Shown here: piece after piece, positions 8,693 through 16,513 of the stretch
Position numbering within the stretch: the stretch's first letter is position 1
How the letters are laid out: the number at the start of each line of letters is the position of its first letter
NCBI GenBank assembly: GCA_949283935.1
Contig: CASDUJ010000030.1
Span: forward strand, 1-32,050
Length of the DNA stretch: 32,050 nucleotides
From: an uncultured bacterium
Lineage (GTDB): Bacteria; Cyanobacteriota; Vampirovibrionia; Gastranaerophilales; JAILCC01
Direction of reading: 5' to 3'
Position numbers and translations under genes: made by a program
The notes under the pieces: model-generated
What the model saw: the letters and a program-made list of their open reading frames with translations, nothing else
What the model was told of the DNA's origin: nothing
The model's database searches: none

Positions 8693-9835
8693 TTACTGCT
8701 CGAAACTCATTCTTTCAATGGGTAATACAAAGCTAAAAATACTACCTTGCTGAGCATTTGGGGAACACCATATAGCTCCATTTAGTTTGTGGACTATCTT
8801 ACGAGCTATAGGCAAAGACAATGCAGTTCCATCATATTTTTTAGCAATTAAAAGATTTTTTGTTTGATACTCATCAAAAATTTCACAAACCTTATCAGAA
8901 GGAACTCCAATACCTTCATCAGAAACATCAACTCTAAGATATGATAGCTCACTATAGCCATTAGGAATTTTTATTTCGTGAAATTCTAAAGTTTCTATAT
9001 CAGGATGTGTAAGAGAAATTTTTATATTGCCATTGCTAGAAAATTTAACAGCATTATCCAAAAGAATTTCTAAAATTTGAGCAAAAGCATATTCATCGCT
9101 AAAAATATTTCTTTTCTCAATTTCTGAAGATACAGAAATAGGAATACCTTTTTTTTCCGCTATGTTTTTGTAATTTTCTGCAACAAAATCAACAATCTTT
9201 AGACAATCAAAATTTTTAAAATTAAATTCTTTTTTGTTTGCATCAAGCGAAATAATATCGAAAACTTTATCCATAAGGATTTTAACTTTTTTATTGTTTG
9301 AATTAATAATATTTATATATTTTTCTTGTTTTTCGTTTAATTCACCACAAACTTTATCAAGCAAGCTTTGCGAAAAACCAATAGCCGCATTTAAAGGAGT
9401 AATAAAATCAAATTTCAAATTACTAATAAAACTATCCCTATTAGAAACAAGCATTTTGGTAGTTTGATAATCATCTAATAGATTTTGCAATTCCAAAAAT
9501 TTATTGGAAAGGGCCCTCACAGAAACAATGGTTTTTGCAGAGCTATGAGCATCATAAGCAGTTACGTCAACAAATATATTTTCACCACTTTTAGTGGTTG
9601 CCTTTAAAATTGTACCATGATTTAGACCAATAATTTTATTAAATCTTTCAAAATCTTCAGCAAAAAGTAGCATTATATTTTTGTTTTTTATTTCAGATTT
9701 TGTATAGCCAAACAACAACTCTGCTTTTTTGTTCCAAACAACAATATTACGCATAAAATCCAGCACAATAATAGCATCAGGGAAATTGTTATATATATTT
9801 TCGTTATTATTAAAAATTATGTTTTTTATACCCAT
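8693..9835 (-). CDS. PAS-domain histidine-kinase-like protein lacking the phosphoacceptor His
   Basis: The layout is PAS domain (about residues 12-110), a short linker, a DHp-like helical hairpin (about 130-195) and a HATPase_c domain (about 235-375). The protein has no membrane segment, so it is a soluble sensor. The H-box region reads NLKFDFITPLNAAIGF where the family has SHELRTPLN: Phe at residue 142 replaces the phosphorylated His. In the ATPase domain the N-box (ILLDNAVKF) and G1 (DEGIGVP) are kept, but G2 is altered (GTALSLPIA instead of GTGLGL). It is therefore probably a pseudokinase that binds ligand or nucleotide and regulates by contact. The ATG at 9835 is preferred over the TTG at 9853. 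No response regulator is adjacent. Confidence 0.87.
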   Translation of the reverse strand: MGIKNIIFNNNENIYNNFPDAIIVLDFMRNIVVWNKKAELLFGYTKSEIKNKNIMLLFAEDFERFNKIIGLNHGTILKATTKSGENIFVDVTAYDAHSSAKTIVSVRALSNKFLELQNLLDDYQTTKMLVSNRDSFISNLKFDFITPLNAAIGFSQSLLDKVCGELNEKQEKYINIINSNNKKVKILMDKVFDIISLDANKKEFNFKNFDCLKIVDFVAENYKNIAEKKGIPISVSSEIEKRNIFSDEYAFAQILEILLDNAVKFSSNGNIKISLTHPDIETLEFHEIKIPNGYSELSYLRVDVSDEGIGVPSDKVCEIFDEYQTKNLLIAKKYDGTALSLPIARKIVHKLNGAIWCSPNAQQGSIFSFVLPIERMSFEQ

Positions 9836-9847
9836 ACGACTATTATA
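9836..9847 (-). promoter_or_regulatory. TATAAT 6 nt upstream of the kinase-like gene start
   Basis: On the minus strand a perfect TATAAT (9842-9847) is followed by AGTCGT and the ATG at 9835. No ribosome site is present. If used, transcription would begin at or within a few bases of the start codon. No good -35 is seen at 17 nt. Confidence 0.4.
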
Positions 9848-9932
9848 CAGCAAAAATACAAATAAAATAACTGTAAAGAAATAAAGGAAATTAGAGCGAT
9901 TTCAAGCAAAAGGAAATTTTTATCATTTTTTG

Positions 9933-9941
9933 TGCTAAAAT
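9933..9941 (+). promoter_or_regulatory. Extended -10 promoter element for gatB
   Basis: TG-C-TAAAAT at 9933-9941 is an extended -10 element 29 nt before the gatB ATG. An AGGA ribosome site lies between them (8 nt before the ATG). The upstream GTG (9932), which would extend the ORF, falls inside this element, which supports the ATG as the start. The -35 region is poor, as is common for extended -10 promoters. Confidence 0.45.
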
Positions 9942-9970
9942 CGAGACGGAGAAGTTTTAGGAATAAATAC

Positions 9971-11428
9971 ATGAGCAATTTAGAAACAATTTTAGAAAAA
10001 TATGAAGTAGTCATAGGTTTAGAAGTACACGCACAATTAAAAAGCAAATCAAAAATATTTTGTGCCGATTCAACAGAATTTGGAGCTCCGCAAAATACAC
10101 ACGTAAGTCCAATTACATTAGGAATGCCAGGAGTTTTACCTGTATTAAATAGAAAAGTAGTTGACATGGCTATTTTGACAGGTCTTGCTTTGAATTGTGA
10201 AATTGCGGAGATTTCTAAATTTGACAGAAAACAATATTTTTACCCGGATCTTCCCAAAGGTTACCAAATTTCTCAATACGATCTTCCGGTTTGTAAGAAT
10301 GGGTATATTATGATAAATGGAAAAAGAATAGGTATTACAAGAGCACATTTAGAAGAAGATGCAGGGAAACTTGTTCACGCAGGAGCAGCAGGGCTAGCAG
10401 GCTCATCTTATTCTTTAGTAGATTTAAACAGAGCAGGGACACCTCTTTTAGAAATAGTTTCAGAACCTGACATACGTTCAGCAGAAGAGGCCAAAAATTA
10501 CATGGAAGAACTACGCAACATTGTAAGATACATGGGTGTATGCGATGGCAATCTTGAAGAAGGTTCTATGAGATGCGATGCTAACATAAGTATTAGACCA
10601 TTTGGGCAAAAGGAATATGGAACCAGAGCAGAAATTAAAAACATTAACAGTTTTTCAGCCTTAAAAAGAGCTATTGAATATGAAATAGAAAGACAAGCAG
10701 AAATTTTGGAAAGTGGCGGAGAAGTTATACAAGAAACACGTTTATGGAACGAAGCTGATGGCGAAACAAAATCTATGCGTTCAAAAGAAGATGCACATGA
10801 TTACAGATATTTCCCAGAACCTGATTTAATGATGTTAGAAATTTCAAAAGAATGGATAGAAAAAATAAGAAAAGACATGCCTGAATTACCTAGTGAAAAA
10901 AGAGCTCGTTATGTAAACAAAGAGGGCTTGAGTGAATACGATGCAGAAGTTATAGTAGAACAAATGGAAACAGCAACATTTTTTGATAAAGTTTTAGAAC
11001 TTGGTGCAAATGCTAAACTAGCCATAAATTGGTTGATGGGTGATATAACAGGTTATCTAAAAGAAAACAAAATAGAAATTACCCAAACCAAACTAACACC
11101 AGAAAATTTAGCAGAAATGATTATGTTAATAGAAAAAGGCACAATTTCAAACAAAATAGCCAAAGATATTATTATAGAAATGCTTAAAACAGGGACCAAA
11201 GCAACAGATATTGTAAAGCAAAAAGGGCTAAGTGTAATTTCAGATGAAAACGAACTTATTGCAATTGTAGAAAAAATCATTAAAGATAATCCTAATCAAG
11301 TAGCTGCATATAAAAGTGGCAAAGACAAACTTTTTGGTTTCTTTGTCGGCCAAGCAATGAAAGCTACACAAGGAAGAGCCAATCCTCAACTAATAAACGA
11401 TTTAATAAAGAAAAAACTTTCCGAGTAA
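9971..11428 (+). CDS. gatB: Aspartyl/glutamyl-tRNA(Asn/Gln) amidotransferase subunit B
   Basis: A 485-residue subunit of the GatCAB complex, which converts Glu-tRNA(Gln) and Asp-tRNA(Asn) into the correctly charged forms. The N-terminal cradle domain begins YEVVIGLEVHAQL and continues with family motifs: LPKGYQISQYD, EDAGKLVHAG, and LEEGSMRCDANIS followed by EIKNINSF. The C-terminal part (about residues 330-480) is the helical tRNA-binding tail, ending in the GatB/YqeY-type region FGFFVGQAMKATQGRANPQ. Length matches the family. The ATG at 9971 is preceded by AGGA. gatA and gatC are not beside it, so the complex is encoded at dispersed loci. A small lipoprotein gene follows 36 nt downstream. 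Confidence 0.97.
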   Translation: MSNLETILEKYEVVIGLEVHAQLKSKSKIFCADSTEFGAPQNTHVSPITLGMPGVLPVLNRKVVDMAILTGLALNCEIAEISKFDRKQYFYPDLPKGYQISQYDLPVCKNGYIMINGKRIGITRAHLEEDAGKLVHAGAAGLAGSSYSLVDLNRAGTPLLEIVSEPDIRSAEEAKNYMEELRNIVRYMGVCDGNLEEGSMRCDANISIRPFGQKEYGTRAEIKNINSFSALKRAIEYEIERQAEILESGGEVIQETRLWNEADGETKSMRSKEDAHDYRYFPEPDLMMLEISKEWIEKIRKDMPELPSEKRARYVNKEGLSEYDAEVIVEQMETATFFDKVLELGANAKLAINWLMGDITGYLKENKIEITQTKLTPENLAEMIMLIEKGTISNKIAKDIIIEMLKTGTKATDIVKQKGLSVISDENELIAIVEKIIKDNPNQVAAYKSGKDKLFGFFVGQAMKATQGRANPQLINDLIKKKLSE

Positions 11429-11464
11429 TTGCAATTTGTAAAATTAAAAAGCAAAGGTAAACAG

Positions 11465-12049
11465 ATGAAGAACTATAAAATTTTGTTGTCATTAATTATA
11501 TTAGCTCTAACATCTTGTGGAGTTCTTGCTGCTCCAAAGGAATTAAAAATTGAATACAATGAGCAATACAATTCAGAAACAAAATACAATGAACCTGCAT
11601 CAAAAGTATTGACCGGAGGAATAACACAAATTCAAGAATTACCATCAGGGATGTATGGTATGTGGGATGTAAAAGGTACTTTGTTGGAAACCAACGATTA
11701 CAGCAAATATGCTACCCATAGCTCAGACATTTGGATTTTAAGAAAAGATGGAAATTACGTAACGTTAATGAATCCGCAAAACGGAGCCAGTGCAACAATT
11801 ACAGTAACATCAGTTCAAGACAACACAGCAACTTTTACAAGAGGAATAAAGACATATAATTCAAAAGACTCGGAGCAAGTAACATTAACATTAAAAGGTG
11901 ACACATTCTACGGAACAGATTTAATTGTTTCAGAAAGAACAAATTTTGGAATTTCTATAACAACTGTAGCCAGATATCGAATTCAAGGCAAAAAAATTTC
12001 TGGAGAAACATTATACAAGCCAAATAGAACAATAAAATTCAAGTTTTAA
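11465..12049 (+). CDS. Small predicted lipoprotein, 194 aa
   Basis: The start is ATG at 11465, with AAGGT 6 nt upstream. An in-frame TTG right after the gatB stop would add 12 non-hydrophobic residues and is rejected. The N-terminus is a signal peptide with the lipobox LTSC at residues 15-18, so Cys18 is probably lipidated. An alternative type I site lies just after it (VLA before APKE). The mature protein is rich in Thr and Asn with alternating hydrophobic residues, suggesting a beta-sheet or beta-barrel fold (SSDIWILRKDGNYVTLM). I recognise no family. It lies between gatB and the mannosidase gene on the same strand. Confidence 0.72.
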   Translation: MKNYKILLSLIILALTSCGVLAAPKELKIEYNEQYNSETKYNEPASKVLTGGITQIQELPSGMYGMWDVKGTLLETNDYSKYATHSSDIWILRKDGNYVTLMNPQNGASATITVTSVQDNTATFTRGIKTYNSKDSEQVTLTLKGDTFYGTDLIVSERTNFGISITTVARYRIQGKKISGETLYKPNRTIKFKF

Positions 12050-12051
12050 AC

Positions 12052-12086
12052 TTTCAATAAAAAACAAAATTTGATATAATACATTT
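12052..12086 (+). promoter_or_regulatory. Promoter of the alpha-mannosidase gene, likely leaderless
   Basis: A perfect TATAAT (12075-12080) is followed by ACATTT and the ATG at 12087, with no ribosome site between. A weak -35-like TTTCAA (12052-12057) stands 17 nt upstream of the -10. The 6-nt distance implies that transcription starts at or next to the start codon. Confidence 0.5.
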
Positions 12087-14561
12087 ATGGTTAAAGAAGT
12101 TTTTGCTTATTTACAAACACATTGGGATCGAGAATGGTACAAAACATTTGAAGAATATCGTTTTCGGCTCATAGAAGTAATAGATGATATTGTAGCAAAA
12201 ATAGAATCCAAAGAAATTCCTTGTTTTTATTTAGATGGTCAAACAATTGCTTTGGATGATTATTTAGAAATTTATTTGGAGAAAAAAGATTTATTAATTA
12301 ATTTAATACGTAACAACAAACTATTCGTGGGACCATTTTATGTTCTTGCCGATGAATTACTAGTAAATGGAGAAAGTTTAGCTCGTAATTTGTTAATAGG
12401 AATTAACGAAGCCAAAAAATATTCATGCACAGATTTTATTGGATATTTACCTGATGCATTCGGCCATAGTTCTTGGATGCCAATGATTTTAAAAAAATTT
12501 GGCATAGAAAATGCATTAGTTTGGAGAGGAGTAGGGGAAGAAAGTCAAGAATTTTTTTGGGAATCTCCTGATAAAACAAAAATAAAAACAATATATCTTG
12601 CTACAGGATATTTTCAAGATTTTTTTTCGAAAAAAAGCTACACACAGAACATAAATAATTTACTAAAAATTTTATCAAAAGCAGCAGAAAATATTCCAAT
12701 ATTGTTACCTATAGGTGCGGATCATCTTGCTTGTGAAAACAAAATTAAAATTAAACTAAAAAATTTTAACAGAAACAATAAAATTTTCAAAATAAAGCTT
12801 TCTTCTCTAAATGAATATCTAAAAGCTACTAAAAACAACAAAAAATTAAACACTATAAAAGGAGAATTAAGAAATAACAGCAAAAGTTCCATTCTCCCAT
12901 CAGTTTATTCATCCAGAATAAAATTGAAACAACACAATACAAAATCACAATGGCTTTTAAGTAAAATATCAGAACCTTTTTATGCCATAAGTACAAATTA
13001 TAAACTACTAAACTCCAGGCAAAATTTATTCAATTATGCTTGGAAACTATTAATACAAAACCAAGCACACGACAGCATATGCGGATGTAGTCTTGACGAA
13101 GTACACAGAGAGAACATTACAAGGTTCAACAAAATAGAACAACTTTGTAATGCTTCAATAGATTTTGCCAAATACAATTTAGCTAAAAAGGTTTCAAAAG
13201 AATCACTTTTAGCAGTAAATTTATCAAATTATACATACGAAGGAGTATTTAGTTTTTTCTCAGACAAAAAACTCCCTTTGCCAATTGTAGGTAGTAAAAA
13301 AACATTTCCCATAGAAATATCTAATGATATACACAACATACCCGTTCAAGAAAACTACAAAAAATATTATGAATATCTTAGTTATGGAGAAATCAAAGGA
13401 TTAACAATTCAAGCAATACCTTTATGCAAAACTCTTCAACATGATCAAATTGTAAAAACTACCAACAAATCTATAGAAAACTCAATTTTGTTAGTTAAAA
13501 TAAAAGAAAACGGAAGCATATACATAAAAAACAAAATAAATGGCAAAGAATTTCAAAATCTTCATATTATAACAGACGAAGCAGATATTGGTGACAGCTA
13601 TAATTTTGCTCCAATAGAAAAAGATTCGAAGCTACAGGCAGAATTTAAAGATTCAAAAATTCTTGAAAAGAATGATTTGAGGGGTAAATTAAAACTTATT
13701 TATACTCTAAAAATTCCATCTCACGCAAAAAGTGAAACCCAGAGAAGTTCAAAAAAAATAAATCACAAATTTGAAATTGAACTTACATTAAGTGCAAATT
13801 CTCCAAGATTAGATTTCAAATTAAACTATGAAAATTTATCGAAAGATCATATTTTAAAACTAAATTTTAAATTACCGCAAAATATAACAGAAACAACAAG
13901 CGAAGACACATACGGAACAATAAAGAGAAAATACGATTCAAACTACAACTACAAAGAACTATTACCTGCTCCCAAGGGGGTAGAAATAGATTTAAATACA
14001 GGAATATTTCAACGTTTTGTGATGGTTCAAGGACTTTGTGTATTAACAAAAGGATTACAAGAATACGAAATTGAAAACAACAATTTAAATATTACCCTAC
14101 TTAGATGCTTTGGAATAATTTCAAAGAAAAAGCTTACCACAAGAAACACAGCAGCAGGTCCTCCATTGCCAACTCCAGAAGGGCAATGTATAGGAGCGCA
14201 GATAGCAGAATATTCTATATTGTTAACAGATGATACTCAAACTGCTTTCATGGAAGCTGATTTCTTTTATAATCCAATAGTTATAACTCAAGGAAAAGCA
14301 AAACAAACAACCTTAAAAAAACAAACATATTTAAATCTTCCCGACAATTTTTATGTATACAACATAAAAGAATCAGAGGATAAAATTGGGTTAATTGTAA
14401 AAATCTTCAATTTATCTTCAGAAGAGAAAAATTTAATAATAAAAGACAAAAAAGAAGTTACAGAAACAAACTATCTGGAAGAAAAACTAGAAAATAAAAA
14501 TTTGGCAAATAAATTAATCAAATTTTCCCCTTATGAGTTAAAAGTTCTAAAAATAAAATAA
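12087..14561 (+). CDS. Alpha-mannosidase, glycoside hydrolase family 38
   Basis: An 824-residue zinc enzyme that removes alpha-linked mannose from oligosaccharides. The N-terminal GH38 catalytic domain opens with THWDREWY (residues 11-18; His12 and Asp14 are zinc ligands). LPDAFGHSSW at 121-130 contains the probable nucleophile Asp123. The family NQAHDSICGCS motif near residue 330 gives the last zinc ligand His. The rest is the central helical region and the large beta-sandwich C-terminal domain of the family, with NTAAGPPLPTPEGQ as a conserved-looking loop. There is no signal peptide, so it acts in the cytoplasm on imported sugars, like bacterial MngB or streptococcal GH38 enzymes. The linkage acted on (1,2, 1,3 or 1,6) cannot be read. 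A sugar-binding lipoprotein gene lies 0.7 kb away on the other strand. Confidence 0.9.
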   Translation: MVKEVFAYLQTHWDREWYKTFEEYRFRLIEVIDDIVAKIESKEIPCFYLDGQTIALDDYLEIYLEKKDLLINLIRNNKLFVGPFYVLADELLVNGESLARNLLIGINEAKKYSCTDFIGYLPDAFGHSSWMPMILKKFGIENALVWRGVGEESQEFFWESPDKTKIKTIYLATGYFQDFFSKKSYTQNINNLLKILSKAAENIPILLPIGADHLACENKIKIKLKNFNRNNKIFKIKLSSLNEYLKATKNNKKLNTIKGELRNNSKSSILPSVYSSRIKLKQHNTKSQWLLSKISEPFYAISTNYKLLNSRQNLFNYAWKLLIQNQAHDSICGCSLDEVHRENITRFNKIEQLCNASIDFAKYNLAKKVSKESLLAVNLSNYTYEGVFSFFSDKKLPLPIVGSKKTFPIEISNDIHNIPVQENYKKYYEYLSYGEIKGLTIQAIPLCKTLQHDQIVKTTNKSIENSILLVKIKENGSIYIKNKINGKEFQNLHIITDEADIGDSYNFAPIEKDSKLQAEFKDSKILEKNDLRGKLKLIYTLKIPSHAKSETQRSSKKINHKFEIELTLSANSPRLDFKLNYENLSKDHILKLNFKLPQNITETTSEDTYGTIKRKYDSNYNYKELLPAPKGVEIDLNTGIFQRFVMVQGLCVLTKGLQEYEIENNNLNITLLRCFGIISKKKLTTRNTAAGPPLPTPEGQCIGAQIAEYSILLTDDTQTAFMEADFFYNPIVITQGKAKQTTLKKQTYLNLPDNFYVYNIKESEDKIGLIVKIFNLSSEEKNLIIKDKKEVTETNYLEEKLENKNLANKLIKFSPYELKVLKIK

Positions 14562-14628
14562 AAGAACCTATTACTTCACAATCAGACCCACCACCAAAAG
14601 TGTAAGAAATAATTTTTAGGTTCTTTTA
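14559..14628. terminator. Inverted repeat with 46-nt loop, candidate bidirectional terminator
   Basis: A 12-bp perfect inverted repeat (TAAAAGAACCTA at 14559-14570, its complement at 14617-14628) starts inside the mannosidase stop codon and sits between convergent genes. T-rich sequence follows the repeat on both strands. The loop is far longer than in ordinary terminators but contains an imperfect inner pairing (CTTCAC with GTGTAAG), so a branched or bulged hairpin could form. Confidence 0.45.
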
Positions 14629-14658
14629 CTTTACTTGTATATTTGTTTAAAATACTAA

Positions 14659-15084
14659 CTAGCCTTTATCACCTAATTTGGTAACAACAGCATAAGCTAA
14701 CCCAGCTATTAATGCACCAGCCACCATAGGTTTTTTAATAAAATTAGCAACAGCTAAGGAACTAGTTCTAAGAAACTCTAAACCTTTTTTGACAGAAGTT
14801 TTTGGCTCTAAACCAGGCAAATACTGCTCAACAGGCTTGTTGTTTTTCAAAATTTTACTTACATTTTCATTAATTGTCTTAATTGCAGAACTTAAAACAT
14901 TTCCAATCATTACTTTAAGATCTTTAGCAGTTTTTTTAGCTGAACTAACAAAACTATCAGCCCTTGAACAATCAACATACTTGTGAACTAAAGCATTAGC
15001 TCTTGGCACCAAAGAGCCAACAGCAGCACCACCCACAACAGCTGTGGCCACGCCTACCGGATTAATTGAAGTTGAGTCTGACAT
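14659..15084 (-). CDS. Small hypothetical protein with two hydrophobic segments, 141 aa
   Basis: ATG at 15084 is chosen because AAGGAG lies 7 nt upstream and a good promoter precedes it; the longer frame to 15213 lacks both. The product begins MSDSTSINPVGVATAVVGGAAVG, a glycine/alanine-rich hydrophobic stretch. An amphipathic, Lys-rich helical middle follows (SAKKTAKDLKVMIGNVLSSA), then a second hydrophobic stretch near the C-terminus (VAGALIAGLAYAVV). No family is recognised. The composition, small hydrophobic termini around a charged helix, suggests membrane association. It lies downstream of the sugar-binding lipoprotein on the same strand but has its own promoter. Confidence 0.7.
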   Translation of the reverse strand: MSDSTSINPVGVATAVVGGAAVGSLVPRANALVHKYVDCSRADSFVSSAKKTAKDLKVMIGNVLSSAIKTINENVSKILKNNKPVEQYLPGLEPKTSVKKGLEFLRTSSLAVANFIKKPMVAGALIAGLAYAVVTKLGDKG

Positions 15085-15109
15085 AATAAATCTCCTTAGA
15101 TACTTTTTG

Positions 15110-15137
15110 ATTATAGCACAATTTTTTTTATTGCAAA
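15110..15137 (-). promoter_or_regulatory. Strong extended -10 promoter for the 141-aa gene
   Basis: On the minus strand TTTGCA (15132-15137), a 16-nt spacer and TATAAT (15110-15115) preceded by TGC form a good sigma-70 promoter. It starts transcription about 20 nt before the AAGGAG ribosome site of the gene at 15084. Confidence 0.6.
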
Positions 15138-15231
15138 CATACAAAGATATATGAAAATATTTTTTTGCTACTTTTACCTGATAAAAAAGAAACCAATCAA
15201 AAAGAAAAATCAAAATGGTTACTATGAGCCT

Positions 15232-15245
15232 ATTTCGACCGAAAT
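15232..15245. repeat. Short palindrome between the lipoprotein stop and the 141-aa gene
   Basis: ATTTCG-AC-CGAAAT is a 6-bp inverted repeat with a 2-nt centre. It lies 17 nt past the lipoprotein stop, in the upstream region of the next gene. No T-run follows, so it is not an ordinary terminator. It could be an operator or chance. Confidence 0.25.
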
Positions 15246-15261
15246 TGAATTTTAATATTTC

Positions 15262-16497
15262 TTAATAATTATTCCAATCATTTTGAGCATTTTGCAAAGC
15301 CTCTTTAATATTTTCTTTATTAAGTAAAACTTTTTGAGTCATATTGTCTACAATTTCGTTTAATGAAGTGTGATTTTTTTGTATTTTTATTGGTTTAACA
15401 GCATTTAGCAGACCTTTTGCTCCTATGTATCTTACTTTTTGTTCCAAATTTTCTTCATAGTTCGAAAAATACTCATCTTTTAAAGCATTTTTTTCTGAAG
15501 GAAACACAGGGGCAAGTTTAGAAAATTCTAATTGATTTTTGGCATTAGTAAGAAACAAAGCAAATTCAACTGCTTCTTTAGGATGTTTAGATTTTAAAGG
15601 AACAATTAAATTCATCATAGAAAAATCAACTTTACCATTAGAACCATACAACTGCTCGTAAATTTGAAGATTAGAATAAACTTCTGGAGCATTTTCTTTT
15701 ATAGTGTTAAGAAAATTTGTTCCGGAAACTAAAATGGCTGTTTGCCCACTCATAAATTGTTCTAAAGCTTCTCTATGAGTTTGAGTCACGGATTCTTTTG
15801 GAATTAAATCATTTTGATATAAATATTTAAAAAGTTCTAAAACTTCTACAGCCTTTAAATTATCAAAGTTCAAAGCTTTTTCATTATACGAAATCACATC
15901 ATATTTGTTAAAAATTTTCAACATAGTACCGTTTTCACAAACAGTAGGCATTATGGCATAAGTATTTGTTTGTTTTTTTACAACAAAAGCAAATTTTTTT
16001 AAATCAAAATAATTTCTGGGTAGGGGTAAATTAACTCTTTGAGTAATAGCTTTGTTGCAATAAGTAACTGAAGTAGTTAAATACCAAGGTATAGCAAAAA
16101 CATTGCCATTATAAGATAAATTTTCAATGGTACTTGGCAAATAATTATTCAAAACATCATCAGAAACATAGTCATTAATATTCAACAAAGCATTACGCGT
16201 TGCTAAAGTAGCACTAAAATCAGGATTAAGATTAACAAGATCAGGAACATTATTACTCATTACCGCAGCCAAAGTTCTTTTTTCACCTTCAGAAAAAGGA
16301 ATATCTACCCATTTAATTTTTATGTTTGGGTGAGTTTTTTCGTATTCAGCAATAATTTTTGTCAGATAAGGTCGAAATGTTTCCAATTGCAATGTCCAAA
16401 ATTCTATTGTTGTAACATTTTTTTCTTGCTGGTTTACATTGCAAGCAGTAAGGATTAGAATTAATATAAACGAGGTAAAAAATTTTAATATCTTCAT
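15262..16497 (-). CDS. ABC-transporter extracellular sugar-binding lipoprotein (family 1)
   Basis: A 411-residue substrate-binding protein of the MalE/UgpB class. The signal peptide ends in the lipobox LTAC, so the protein is anchored by lipid at the outer face of the inner membrane. The mature chain starts with the usual TTIEFWTLQLE strand. It then has KIIAEYEKTHPNIKIKWV and PDLVNLNPD, and near residue 110-120 NVFAIPWYLTT, all typical of family 1. ATG at 16497 has AGGTG 5 nt upstream; the longer frame to 16599 lacks a ribosome site and would put residues before the signal peptide. No permease or ATPase gene is nearby, so partners must be elsewhere. The GH38 enzyme close by suggests, but does not prove, a mannose-containing ligand. 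Its start codon is 16 nt from that of divergent rarA. Confidence 0.9.
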   Translation of the reverse strand: MKILKFFTSFILILILTACNVNQQEKNVTTIEFWTLQLETFRPYLTKIIAEYEKTHPNIKIKWVDIPFSEGEKRTLAAVMSNNVPDLVNLNPDFSATLATRNALLNINDYVSDDVLNNYLPSTIENLSYNGNVFAIPWYLTTSVTYCNKAITQRVNLPLPRNYFDLKKFAFVVKKQTNTYAIMPTVCENGTMLKIFNKYDVISYNEKALNFDNLKAVEVLELFKYLYQNDLIPKESVTQTHREALEQFMSGQTAILVSGTNFLNTIKENAPEVYSNLQIYEQLYGSNGKVDFSMMNLIVPLKSKHPKEAVEFALFLTNAKNQLEFSKLAPVFPSEKNALKDEYFSNYEENLEQKVRYIGAKGLLNAVKPIKIQKNHTSLNEIVDNMTQKVLLNKENIKEALQNAQNDWNNY

Positions 16498-16513
16498 TGG
16501 AACACCTTTAATT

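Noticed and set aside
9932-9970. GTG start 13 codons before the gatB ATG
   Set aside because: The GTG is inside the extended -10 promoter element, and AGGA is placed for the ATG at 9971.
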